DNA of 57,333 bases from the NCBI GenBank assembly GCA_003170275.1, contig PNAM01000004.1:8466-65798 (forward strand), in the 5' to 3' direction. Every line of letters starts with the position of its first letter. Within the stretch, counting starts at the first letter, position 1. Below, piece after piece: positions 28,009-36,600 of the stretch. The stretch is from Myxococcales bacterium. GTDB lineage: Bacteria > Myxococcota_A > Polyangia > Palsa-1104. A program made the translations under genes and the position numbers. The notes under the pieces are model-generated. The model saw nothing but the letters and a program-made list of their open reading frames with translations, was not told the DNA's origin and ran no database searches.

Positions 28009-29121
28009 ATGAGCGATCCGGTTTCGGTGGTGGTGTACGGCGCGAGCGGTTACACCGGCCGCCTGGTGTGCGCGGAGCTTCAGCGCGCGGGCACTTCGTT
28101 CGCGGTCTCGGGCCGCGACAAGCAGAAGCTCGACGCGCTGGTCGCGTCGCTCGGCAAGCCGATCGAGACGATCGTCGCGCCGCTCGACGACGCCGCGGCG
28201 CTGGCGCGCATGGCTTCGCGCGGCAAGGTGGTGCTCGACTGCGCGGGCCCGTTCGTGCGCTGGGGCAAGCCGGTGCAGGACGCCGCGCTCGCCGCCGGCC
28301 ATCACTTCCTCGACATCACCGGCGAGCACATCTACATGCGCGACACGCAGGCGCGCGACAGCGAGGCGCGCGAGCGCGGCGTGGCGCTGATCAACGCGGT
28401 CGGCTTCGACGTGGTGCCCACCGACGCGGCGGCGGTGCTCGCGGCCGAGGCGGCAGGTGCGCCGATCGCCAGCGTGCGCATCGCCTTCGGCAACATCGCC
28501 GCCAATCCCACGCAGGGCACCACGCGCTCGATGCTCGAGGCCGCGCACCTCGGCGGGCTGGCGTTCGTCGACGGGGAGTATCGCAAGGAGCCGGTCGGCG
28601 CCGAGCGCTGGGAGGCGCCCTTCCCCGAGCCGTTCGGGCCCACGCTCTGCCTGTCGCTCCCCTGGGGCGACATCGCCACCGCGCCGCGCTCGACCGGCGC
28701 GCGCGACGTGCGCATCTTCATGTCGATGCCGAAGCGCGCGGTGAAGTGGGTGCCGCTGTTGCGGCCGCTCGGCGCGCTGCTCTCGGTGGGACCGATCAAG
28801 GCGTTCGCGTCGCGGCGCATCGACAAGCTGCCCGAAGGGCCCACCGACGAGGAACGTAAGCGCTCGAAGTTCGCGGTGTATGCCGAGGCGGTGGGCGCGA
28901 AGGGTACGCGCGGGGTGTGGGTGACGGGCGGGAACGGCTACGACTTCACCGCGGCGGCGGCGGCGTTGTGCGCAAAGCTCGCCAGCGATCCGGGCTTCAC
29001 CAAGACGGGCGCGCTCACCCCAGCGCAGGCGTTCGGCGCGTGTGAGCTACTGGATGGACTGACCGCCTTCGGCGTGAAGTGGGGCCACGCCGTTCAGCAG
29101 GGACAGCCACTCCAGCGATAG
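28009..29121 (+). CDS. Saccharopine dehydrogenase-like NAD(P)-binding reductase
   Basis: 370 residues. N-terminal Rossmann motif VVVYGASGYTGRLVCAELQRAG, then VVLDCAGPFVRWG, HHFLDITGE and GFDVVPTDAAAVLAA, the pattern of the trans-acting enoyl reductase/saccharopine dehydrogenase-like group rather than true lysine-pathway enzymes. RBS GGGAGT before ATG 28009. Its last 28 bp overlap the end of the convergent gene. Substrate unknown. Confidence 0.85.
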   Translation: MSDPVSVVVYGASGYTGRLVCAELQRAGTSFAVSGRDKQKLDALVASLGKPIETIVAPLDDAAALARMASRGKVVLDCAGPFVRWGKPVQDAALAAGHHFLDITGEHIYMRDTQARDSEARERGVALINAVGFDVVPTDAAAVLAAEAAGAPIASVRIAFGNIAANPTQGTTRSMLEAAHLGGLAFVDGEYRKEPVGAERWEAPFPEPFGPTLCLSLPWGDIATAPRSTGARDVRIFMSMPKRAVKWVPLLRPLGALLSVGPIKAFASRRIDKLPEGPTDEERKRSKFAVYAEAVGAKGTRGVWVTGGNGYDFTAAAAALCAKLASDPGFTKTGALTPAQAFGACELLDGLTAFGVKWGHAVQQGQPLQR

Positions 29122-30767
29122 CGATAGATCTCGGAGATGTAGAGCTTGCGCCTGGCGCCGGCGGCGAAGATCACCGAGTAGGTGCCGTAGTTGGCGTGCG
29201 CCTCGCACTTGTTGCTGGTGCACAGCGGCGCTTCCTTGCCGTAGTCCTCATCGAGGTTGAAGGCCGCCAACCGCTTGCGCGAGACGTGGGTGTCGGCCGG
29301 TGAGTCGTCGATCTTCTTGCCGTCGGCGTCGCGCTCGGCGAAGTCGTTGTCGTGTTGCTCCGAGATGGTCACCTCGTCGCGCGGCGGCAGAAATTCTTTG
29401 TAGCGCGCGAGCTGCCGGACCGGGTTGCGATCGTGCACCAGCAGGCACAGCGCGCGGCTCAGCGTGTCGGCGTCGTTGGCCGAGCCGCGCCGCGGCAGGT
29501 GGCTGGGGTCGCCGCGCGCCTCGAGCGCCTCGGCCGCGTTCATCGCCAGCGCGCAATCCGACGCGCTGTCGGCGACGGCGCCGAGCGCCTCGTTCACGTC
29601 CTTTCCCTTGAGCTTGAGCACGCGCTCGAGCAGCTTGCCGCGCGTCTCGACCGTGAGCTGACCGTCGGCGAGCGCCTCGAGCACGCGCGCGCGATGCTTG
29701 TCCGGGTCGAGCGGTAGGATCGCCCCGTCGAGGTGCTTCTTTTCGTAGAGCTCGTCCAGGCTCGCGTCGGGCAGGCCGCCGAGGTGTGGAGTGGCCACCT
29801 CGGGCGCCGCCGCCAGCAGGAGCCCGACGCGCAGCGGCGCGCTCATCGGATCCGTTAGCGACAGCAGCCTGTCGGGCAGCTCGGTCTCCGGCGCGGGTAG
29901 GGCGAGCAGCGCCGCCGGTGCGCCGCCCAGCGCCTGCAGATCACCCTCGACGAGCCCGCCCGACTCGAGCGCCCAGATCGCCAGCCGCCGCCGCAGGCAC
30001 GGCTGATCGAAGTCGCTCTTCGGATCGAGATCGGCCCAGCTCACCAATTCGTCGCCGCACTCCGACACGCTCACCACGTCCTTGCACTCGAAGTTGCCGC
30101 CCGCGAGCAGCGCGCGCGCCAGCGGCCGCGTCACCCGCGCATCGCCGGGGATCGCGGCCAGCTTCTCCACATACGTCGCGCCGGTGGGCGCGATCTTGCG
30201 CCACACCGCGAGCGCCTCCTCGACGGTGCGCGGCGGCGTGAGCACCAGCTTGGCGACACCCTCGGCGCGCTCGTCCCAGCCCGGCTGGCTGTTGAGCAGA
30301 TCTTCGTAGACGATCCACTGCCGGCCGGCGTCGTCGCGCCACAGGTGCAGCACCTTGTGTCCGTGATCGGCGTAGCGCTCGCTCTTCCAGCGCTGCGTGA
30401 AGCGCACCAGCGAGACGCCCGGCTTGAGCTTGCTCGAGCCGTCGAGCCAGCTCTCGACCACCGGCGCGTCGGCCTGCACCGTCGGCTTGTTGGCGACCAT
30501 GCGGGTGCGGTCCGCGCTCCAGCCGGCGAAGTCGAAGGTCTTCTTGTCGCCGCGCGCGGTGCGCTTGACGCCCTTGAAGTGCTTGACGTCGTAGAGCGCG
30601 AGATAGGCCGCGGAGTCGCCGCGGTTCTGCGCGTCGGTCCAGGTCGTGAGCAACTTGAGCACGTCGCCGCGCACGCCCGCCGCGGTCGGACCCGCTTTGG
30701 TGGTCGCGTCGGCGATCGCCGGTCGCGGTGCGAGCGCGACGGCCAGGAGCATCAGGGTGATGCGCAT
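29094..30767 (-). CDS. Large exported protein of unknown function
   Basis: 557 residues with a signal peptide (MRITLMLLAVALAPRPAIAD). Residues about 30-150 look like an NTF2/SnoaL-type domain (LLTTWTDAQNRGDSAAYLALYD, RTRMVANKP, FTQRWKSERYADHGHKVLHLWRD). The rest is helical and ends in a cysteine-containing tail (CTSNKCEAH, YRWSGCPC). Not recognised beyond the first domain. Typical of the long hypothetical exported proteins of myxobacteria. Confidence 0.7.
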   Translation of the reverse strand: MRITLMLLAVALAPRPAIADATTKAGPTAAGVRGDVLKLLTTWTDAQNRGDSAAYLALYDVKHFKGVKRTARGDKKTFDFAGWSADRTRMVANKPTVQADAPVVESWLDGSSKLKPGVSLVRFTQRWKSERYADHGHKVLHLWRDDAGRQWIVYEDLLNSQPGWDERAEGVAKLVLTPPRTVEEALAVWRKIAPTGATYVEKLAAIPGDARVTRPLARALLAGGNFECKDVVSVSECGDELVSWADLDPKSDFDQPCLRRRLAIWALESGGLVEGDLQALGGAPAALLALPAPETELPDRLLSLTDPMSAPLRVGLLLAAAPEVATPHLGGLPDASLDELYEKKHLDGAILPLDPDKHRARVLEALADGQLTVETRGKLLERVLKLKGKDVNEALGAVADSASDCALAMNAAEALEARGDPSHLPRRGSANDADTLSRALCLLVHDRNPVRQLARYKEFLPPRDEVTISEQHDNDFAERDADGKKIDDSPADTHVSRKRLAAFNLDEDYGKEAPLCTSNKCEAHANYGTYSVIFAAGARRKLYISEIYRYRWSGCPC

Positions 30768-30785
30768 GTACTACAAGATCATACG

Positions 30786-31241
30786 CTAGGCGTTGAGGCT
30801 CGCTGCCCGGGCCCACCACGGCTCTTCGGGCTCGCGCGGATCGCCGCGTCGCTCGAGCGCGTACTCGGGCTCGGCGCGGCGCAGATCGCGCACGTACTCG
30901 CGCACCATTCGCAGATGTTTGGCGGCCGCCGCGATCAAGCGGATGCCGCTGGTGCGCAGCATCGCCACGCGCCCGCCCGAATCGATCGGCACGCTCCACA
31001 GGCCGTCGAAGCAGATCTCGCCCTTGGCCCAGATCGTCTCGCCGGTGCCGGGTAGCTCGAATTCGAGCTGCACCAGCCGGTTTCCGCCCGAACGCTTGAG
31101 CACGCGCTGGACGCGCAGCCCCGCTTCTGAGACATCCACAATCATTCCAATTGTTTGCCGCTCGGACACGTATTCGCTGTAGAGCGTGTCGACCGGCATG
31201 CGCAGCCCGGTGCGCCGTCCCGCTTCGCTTGGGTATGACAT
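30786..31241 (-). CDS. PilZ-domain protein
   Basis: About 151 residues from ATG 31241 (a longer frame reaches 31280). RRTGLRMPVDTLYSEYV opens like the RxxxR/c-di-GMP-binding edge of PilZ, followed by GMIVDVSEAGLRV, the D/NxSxxG motif, and QLEFELPGTGETIWAKGEICF. The RxxxR motif is imperfect (RRTGLR), so cyclic di-GMP binding is plausible but unproven. No partner protein nearby. Confidence 0.7.
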   Translation of the reverse strand: MSYPSEAGRRTGLRMPVDTLYSEYVSERQTIGMIVDVSEAGLRVQRVLKRSGGNRLVQLEFELPGTGETIWAKGEICFDGLWSVPIDSGGRVAMLRTSGIRLIAAAAKHLRMVREYVRDLRRAEPEYALERRGDPREPEEPWWARAASLNA

Positions 31242-31366
31242 GTAGGGAATCGTAGGCCAAGTGGCGCCAGATCGCAACAAAACGAGACCCGCCGTTCCAC
31301 GGCGCAGAAGGCGAGGTCTCTTTCTCGACGGGAAACGCGGGCACCCGAGTTGCTTGGACAGCTAGC

Positions 31367-32902
31367 ATGCGAACGCTCGTACTCGGCCTCCTATTAATGA
31401 TGCCCGCCTGCTCCGGCGGCGTGGCGCCGATGGCTCCGCCGGCAGATCTCGGCTCGCTCCCGGGCGCGGATCTGGCGTTCGGCGATCTGGCGACCGATCC
31501 GGCGCACGGTCCACTCGACTTCTCCGGCGTGAGCTTCGACGGCTACAGCGAGACCATGCACGGCAGCGATCCGCACCCCGACGCCAGCAACCTGGTCGAC
31601 GGCGGCAAGTACCTCTTGCCCGACGGCGGCACGTTCAGGCTGCCCGATCTCGCGCAGCCGCCCAACGACCTGACGCCGACGGCGAGCGATCTGGCGGTCA
31701 GCGATCTCAGCGCGCAGGTGATGCCCGACATGACCACCGCACCACCGCCTGATCTGGCGACCACCACCCACGCGCCGTCGCCGCTACCCGGCGTCACGGT
31801 GCTGCTCCACGGCCTGGTGATCAACGACGTGTCCAGCGATCAGGGCGGCGGCGTGTGGGCGGTGACCAACTCGACGGTCTACTATTTCCCGCCCGGCAAG
31901 AGCACGCCCTACACCTACGATCAGAAGAACGGGCTCGCGCGCGGCTGGTACACGTGGCAGCCCGACACCTACTACTCCGACGCGCCTGCCGGCACGGTGA
32001 GCTGGCCGGTGACGTTCACCTCGGTGGCCGGCGCGCTGAGCGGCGAGGCGGTGATCGGCAACGTGGGCGCGATCGCCGATCGGTTGCAGGTGGACCCGGC
32101 GACCGGCAGCGTGGTGCGCCTCGACAACCTGGCGGTCACCAGCGCGCAGCAGCCGGATCCGACAGAGCTGGCCGAGCAACAGAAGCGCGTGGTCGCGACC
32201 CACAAGGTGATCGTGGATCTGAACGGCGTGTTCAGCGGCACCGCCTACGTCGGCGGGTGGCACGGCTTCACCGCGTTTCACGGCGTCACCAACGACTGCG
32301 GCTGCCTCGCGTTCGAGGAGCATCAGCACTACTTCGGCGGGCCGAGCGGCTGCGACAGCACGCCCAACGATCCTTCGTGCTTCGACGGCGACGTGCAGGG
32401 GCTGGCGATCACCCCCACCGGCGACGTGTGGGCCGGCGATCGCCACTTCGTGCAGCTCCTCCCGCAGCGATCGAAGGGCGCCACCACCGACTTCTTCGTC
32501 GACTTCGCGGCCGGCTTCGACGTCTTTCCGTACGTCAAGGACGAGGTCTCGGCGCTCTCGGTCGACGCGCAGGGCGGGCTGTACGTGGCGTCGAACGGCA
32601 ACGGGCTGGCGTATCTCGCGCCCGGCACCTATGCGCCGAGCTACTGGTCGAGCCTCAACACGCTGCCGCAAGATCGCCTGTCGGGCGTGGCGGTCGATCG
32701 CGCCGGCGACGTGTGGATCGCGACGCAGATCGACGGCGTCGCGCGCTATCGCCCGTCGACCGGCACGTGGACCTACTACCGCCAGTCGACCGGCCTGCCG
32801 TCGGATCACGTGCGCGCGCTGTACGTCGATCAGTACTCGTCGGCGCAGCGCACGGTGTACTTCGCCACCGACGTGGGCATCGGCGTCTACACCGGACCCT
32901 AG
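31367..32902 (+). CDS. Lipoprotein with propeller-like repeats
   Basis: 511 residues. A short signal peptide ends in a lipobox-like MMPACSG. Residues about 24-140 are low complexity with many Asp-Leu steps (ADLGSLPGADLAFGDLA, NDLTPTASDLAVSDLS), a linker style common in myxobacterial lipoproteins. The C-terminal part repeats blades such as DEVSALSVDAQGGLYVASNG, DRLSGVAVDRAGDVWIAT and SDHVRALYVDQ, resembling two-component-regulator propeller repeats. Probably a surface or periplasmic beta-propeller of unknown ligand. Its stop and that of the convergent gene share the CTAG at 32899-32902. Confidence 0.7.
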   Translation: MRTLVLGLLLMMPACSGGVAPMAPPADLGSLPGADLAFGDLATDPAHGPLDFSGVSFDGYSETMHGSDPHPDASNLVDGGKYLLPDGGTFRLPDLAQPPNDLTPTASDLAVSDLSAQVMPDMTTAPPPDLATTTHAPSPLPGVTVLLHGLVINDVSSDQGGGVWAVTNSTVYYFPPGKSTPYTYDQKNGLARGWYTWQPDTYYSDAPAGTVSWPVTFTSVAGALSGEAVIGNVGAIADRLQVDPATGSVVRLDNLAVTSAQQPDPTELAEQQKRVVATHKVIVDLNGVFSGTAYVGGWHGFTAFHGVTNDCGCLAFEEHQHYFGGPSGCDSTPNDPSCFDGDVQGLAITPTGDVWAGDRHFVQLLPQRSKGATTDFFVDFAAGFDVFPYVKDEVSALSVDAQGGLYVASNGNGLAYLAPGTYAPSYWSSLNTLPQDRLSGVAVDRAGDVWIATQIDGVARYRPSTGTWTYYRQSTGLPSDHVRALYVDQYSSAQRTVYFATDVGIGVYTGP

Positions 32903-33663
32903 TACAACTCCTGGTGCAGCGCGGCGCGCGCCCAGGTCTTTTCTTCGTCGCTGAAGTCGTGCCAGGGACCGGGATCGGCGAGATAGCCGTGCATCGCCTT
33001 CTTGCACGCGCGCGCCTTGTTGGGCTGCTTGAGCTTGGTGTAGACGATCGCCAGGCCGAGGTTCGCGTGCACGGTGACCCAACCGTCCATGCGCCAGTCT
33101 TCGGGGAACAGCGGCGACGTCTTGAGCGCCGCGCGATACGGCTCCTCGGCCGCCTTGGCGTCGTTCGCACGCAGTCGCGCAGCCCCGAGCGCGATCAACG
33201 CCTCGGCCGACGGGGTCAGCGCGCGCGAGCGTTCGAGCAGCGCGACCTCGTTCGCACGATCGCCCCTCGATTGCAGGTAGAGGATCTCGGCGCACGAGGT
33301 GGGCCTGGTCTGCCACCGCTGCAACACCGGCGAGGGGCCCTTCTCGATCTCCTGGCGCGCGACCAGCCCGGCCAGGTGACAGTCCTCGGGATCGATCTCG
33401 GCGGCGTGCAGCCGCGCGGCGAGCGACGATTCAGCGCGGCGCGACTTCGCGCGGCCGATCGCGAGTGCGTCGGCCAGCCGCAGCCAGTCGCGCTTGTCGC
33501 GCGGCTGTGCCTCGAGCCGCGTGTCGAGCAGATCGACGGCCTCCTGGATCTGCTGGCTCGGTTCCATGATCATGCGCGCCCGCATGAGGATCGCGTCCAC
33601 CTCGTCGCCGTGCGCGACGGTGGAGACCAACAGCGCCAGCGCGATCCAACGCACGGCGCTCAT
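32899..33663 (-). CDS. Exported TPR protein coupled to a giant SIR2-like/TPR gene
   Basis: 254 residues. Signal peptide MSAVRWIALALLVSTVAHGD, then helical pairs typical of tetratricopeptide repeats (LDTRLEAQPRDKRDWLRLADALA, LTPSAEALIALGAARLRAND, VTVHANLGLAIVYTKLKQPNKA). ATG 33663 overlaps the stop of the 1571-residue gene upstream (ATGA), so the two proteins are made together. Predicted periplasmic or secreted, whereas the partner has no signal peptide. Function unknown. Confidence 0.7.
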   Translation of the reverse strand: MSAVRWIALALLVSTVAHGDEVDAILMRARMIMEPSQQIQEAVDLLDTRLEAQPRDKRDWLRLADALAIGRAKSRRAESSLAARLHAAEIDPEDCHLAGLVARQEIEKGPSPVLQRWQTRPTSCAEILYLQSRGDRANEVALLERSRALTPSAEALIALGAARLRANDAKAAEEPYRAALKTSPLFPEDWRMDGWVTVHANLGLAIVYTKLKQPNKARACKKAMHGYLADPGPWHDFSDEEKTWARAALHQELY

Positions 33664-36600
33664 CCGATCACATGCCGGCGCGCGGCGAACAGCTCTTCGG
33701 TCACGCTCGACCAGATCAGATCGAGCACGCGCTGCGCCGGCGGCCGCGCGCTGGGCGGCGCTGCTTCGTGCTTCAGCAAACGCGCGCACCGCTCCACGTC
33801 GCCCGAGAGCAGCAGCCCGACGCGCGACGCGGTCAGGTCGCTCGCTTGCAGCCAGGCGAGCGCGGCGGCGTCGGGCTGAACCTTGAGCGCGCGCAGCCGA
33901 TGCCCGGCGCTCACCACCAGATCGAGCGCCACCGGCGAAAGATCGCGACGCAACCCTTCGGTGGTCTTGCCGAGCTCGCCGGTCGGCGGCGCGCCACCTT
34001 CGGGCCGCGCGCTGATCGCCATCGCCGCGTCGAGCAGGTGCGCGAGCTCGAGCGGGAGCGGCAAGAGCCAGCGGATGAACCGCTCCGGCCGCAACAGCGC
34101 CACCCGGCGGCCCAGCTCGAACAGCACCTCGCGCTCGACCCGCTGCACGTCGAGCAGCGACTGGCCGAGCGTGAGCACCGGCACCAGGCGCTGCCCGTCG
34201 ATGCAGGTCGAGAAGGTCACCGGCTCGGGCTGCTCGGGCGCAAGGTACAGCTCGGGCGCCGGCACGCCGAGCGCCTCGCAGGTCAGCTTGAACGCGCGCG
34301 CGAAGGGCCGCGGATCGTCGCGCGGCACGCAGCGCTTGCGCTGCAGCGTCAGGCGCTGGCGTTGCGCCTGCGCGGCGGCGATCACCGGCGAGATCGCGGC
34401 GAACAGCGCGGACAGGTGCGGATCCTCGTCGGGGTGGCGCAGTTGCGCCCACAGCTCCTCCGTGAGCGGATGCCGCACCGCGGTGATCGCGGCCTCGGGC
34501 TCGGGCCGCGGCTCGTCGTCCTCCTTGAGACAGGCGAGCGCGCGGTTGCACGCCGCCGACTTGGCCGGCTGATCGATCTGCAGGTACAGCTCGGCGAGCG
34601 CGCGATACGACGCGAGCCGCCCCTTGTCGGCGCGCAACAGCGCCTGGTGCTCGGCGATGGCCTTGTCGAGGTGCGCCGGTCCCGCCTCGGTATAGAGCGT
34701 GGCCAGCTGCTGGCGCCGCTTGGAGTTGGTCTGATCGAAGCGCAGCGCGACTTCGTAGGCGACCAGCGCGCTGGCCGGATCGTTCAGATGATCGTGATAC
34801 AGCTCGCCGAGCGCGCTCCACAGGCGGAGCTGCTGCGCGTGCGGGTCCGCCGCCGGCAGGTGCTTGAGCGCGAACTGATAGTAGCGCGCCAGCTCCTTCC
34901 AGCTCTTGTGGTTGCGCAGCATCTCCTCGAGCGCGGTCGCCGAGCGCTCGAGCGACGGATCGTCCTCGAGCGACGCCCACAGGTGATCGGCCGCCTCGCC
35001 GAAGCGCGCCAACTGCTCCAGGCAGATCATCCCCGCGGTGTAGCGATACTTGGCGCGCGCCGCCGGCAGCTGCTCGACGGAGATCAAGCGATAGAGCGTG
35101 TCCATCGCCTGCGACCACGCCTTCTGCTCGACGTACAGGTTGAGGCAGCGGTGCAACAGCTTGAGGTTGTCGGGCTGCAGCTCGAGCCCGGCGCGGAAGG
35201 CGCCCGAGGCCTGCGGCGGATCTTCCAGCTTGTCGAGGTACAGATCGCCGATCTCCAACAGCAGGCGCACCTTCTCCGCCGGTGGCGCGGTGGCGAGCAG
35301 CGCCTTCTTGGCCTCGATGAGCGACTGCGGGTTGGTCTCGCCCAGCTCGAGCAGCGCCAGCACCGACGGGCGGTGCGTGGGATCAAGATCGCGCGCGCGG
35401 GTAAAACGCTCGCGCGCCTCTTCGGGCCGGCCGAGCTCGACCGCGCACACGCCGAGCTGATGCTGCAGCACGACCAGCTCGGACTGCGGCAAGGCGCCCT
35501 CGTGATAGCTGAGCACATCGGCGAGCAGCGAGCGGGCCTCCGCCCACGCGCCCGCCGCGAACAGCAGGCCGGCGCGCCCGCGCAGCGCGTCGAGGTTGCG
35601 CGAGTCGATGGTCAGCACGCGCGCGAACGCGCGTTGCGTCTTGTCCAGATCCCCGACGGTCTTCGCCGAGATCGCCAGGTGCAACAGCCGCTCGATCTGC
35701 GTGGCCGCCGGCGCTTCCTTGCGGGTGAGCATCTCGAGGATCGGCACCAGCTCGCGATGGCGCGCCGCCTGCCACAAGAGCTCGCTCACGCGCGCGGCGG
35801 CGTCGAGGTGCTCGGGATCGGTCTCGAGCGCCAGCAGATACTGTGCGGCGGCGCGCGCCGGATCTTCGAGCGCCTGGTAGATCTCGCCCGCCTCGACGTA
35901 GAGCCGCGTGCGCTGCAGCCGGTTCTGTGTGTGCGTGACCGCCTCGCCGAGCAGCTTGATCGCCTTCAGGTGATCGCCGTGGCGGCGATAGATCTCGACC
36001 AGCCCGAGCATCGATGGCACGTGGGTCGGATCGGCCTCGAGCGCGGACACGAAGTGCGCCTCGGCCGCGTGCGGATCGTGCAGCCGCTCGGAGGTGAGCT
36101 CGCCGGCGCGCTGGTACAGCTCGACACGCCGCTCGGCGCTCACCGCGACCTGCGCGCGGCGCTCGAGCACCGCCACCGCCTTGTCGAACGCGCCCTCCGC
36201 CTCGTACAGCCGCGTCAGCCCGGCCAGCGCGGTCGCGTGGTGCGGCTCGAGGCGGTCGACCTCCATGTAGGATTCGATCGCGCGCGCGGGATCGCGCAGC
36301 TCGCGCTCGTACAACAGGCCGAGCTCGAGAAAGATCGCCGCGCGCTCGGCCGGCTGCGCCAGCTGCGCGTGGCGGTGATACACGTCGATCAGCTCGCGCC
36401 AGCGGCCGTCCAGGCGGTACATGCGCTGCAGCGACACGAACGCGTCCTCGGCGCGCCCGTCGAGCGCGAGCAGCCACTCCAGGCACTCCTCGGCGCGCGC
36501 GCTGCCGCCCGGCTGCTTCTCCCACTCCACCGCCATGCGCCGGTAGAGCTCGGCGCGATCGCGATCGCTCTCGACCAGCTGCGCCTCGGCGGCTAGCGCG

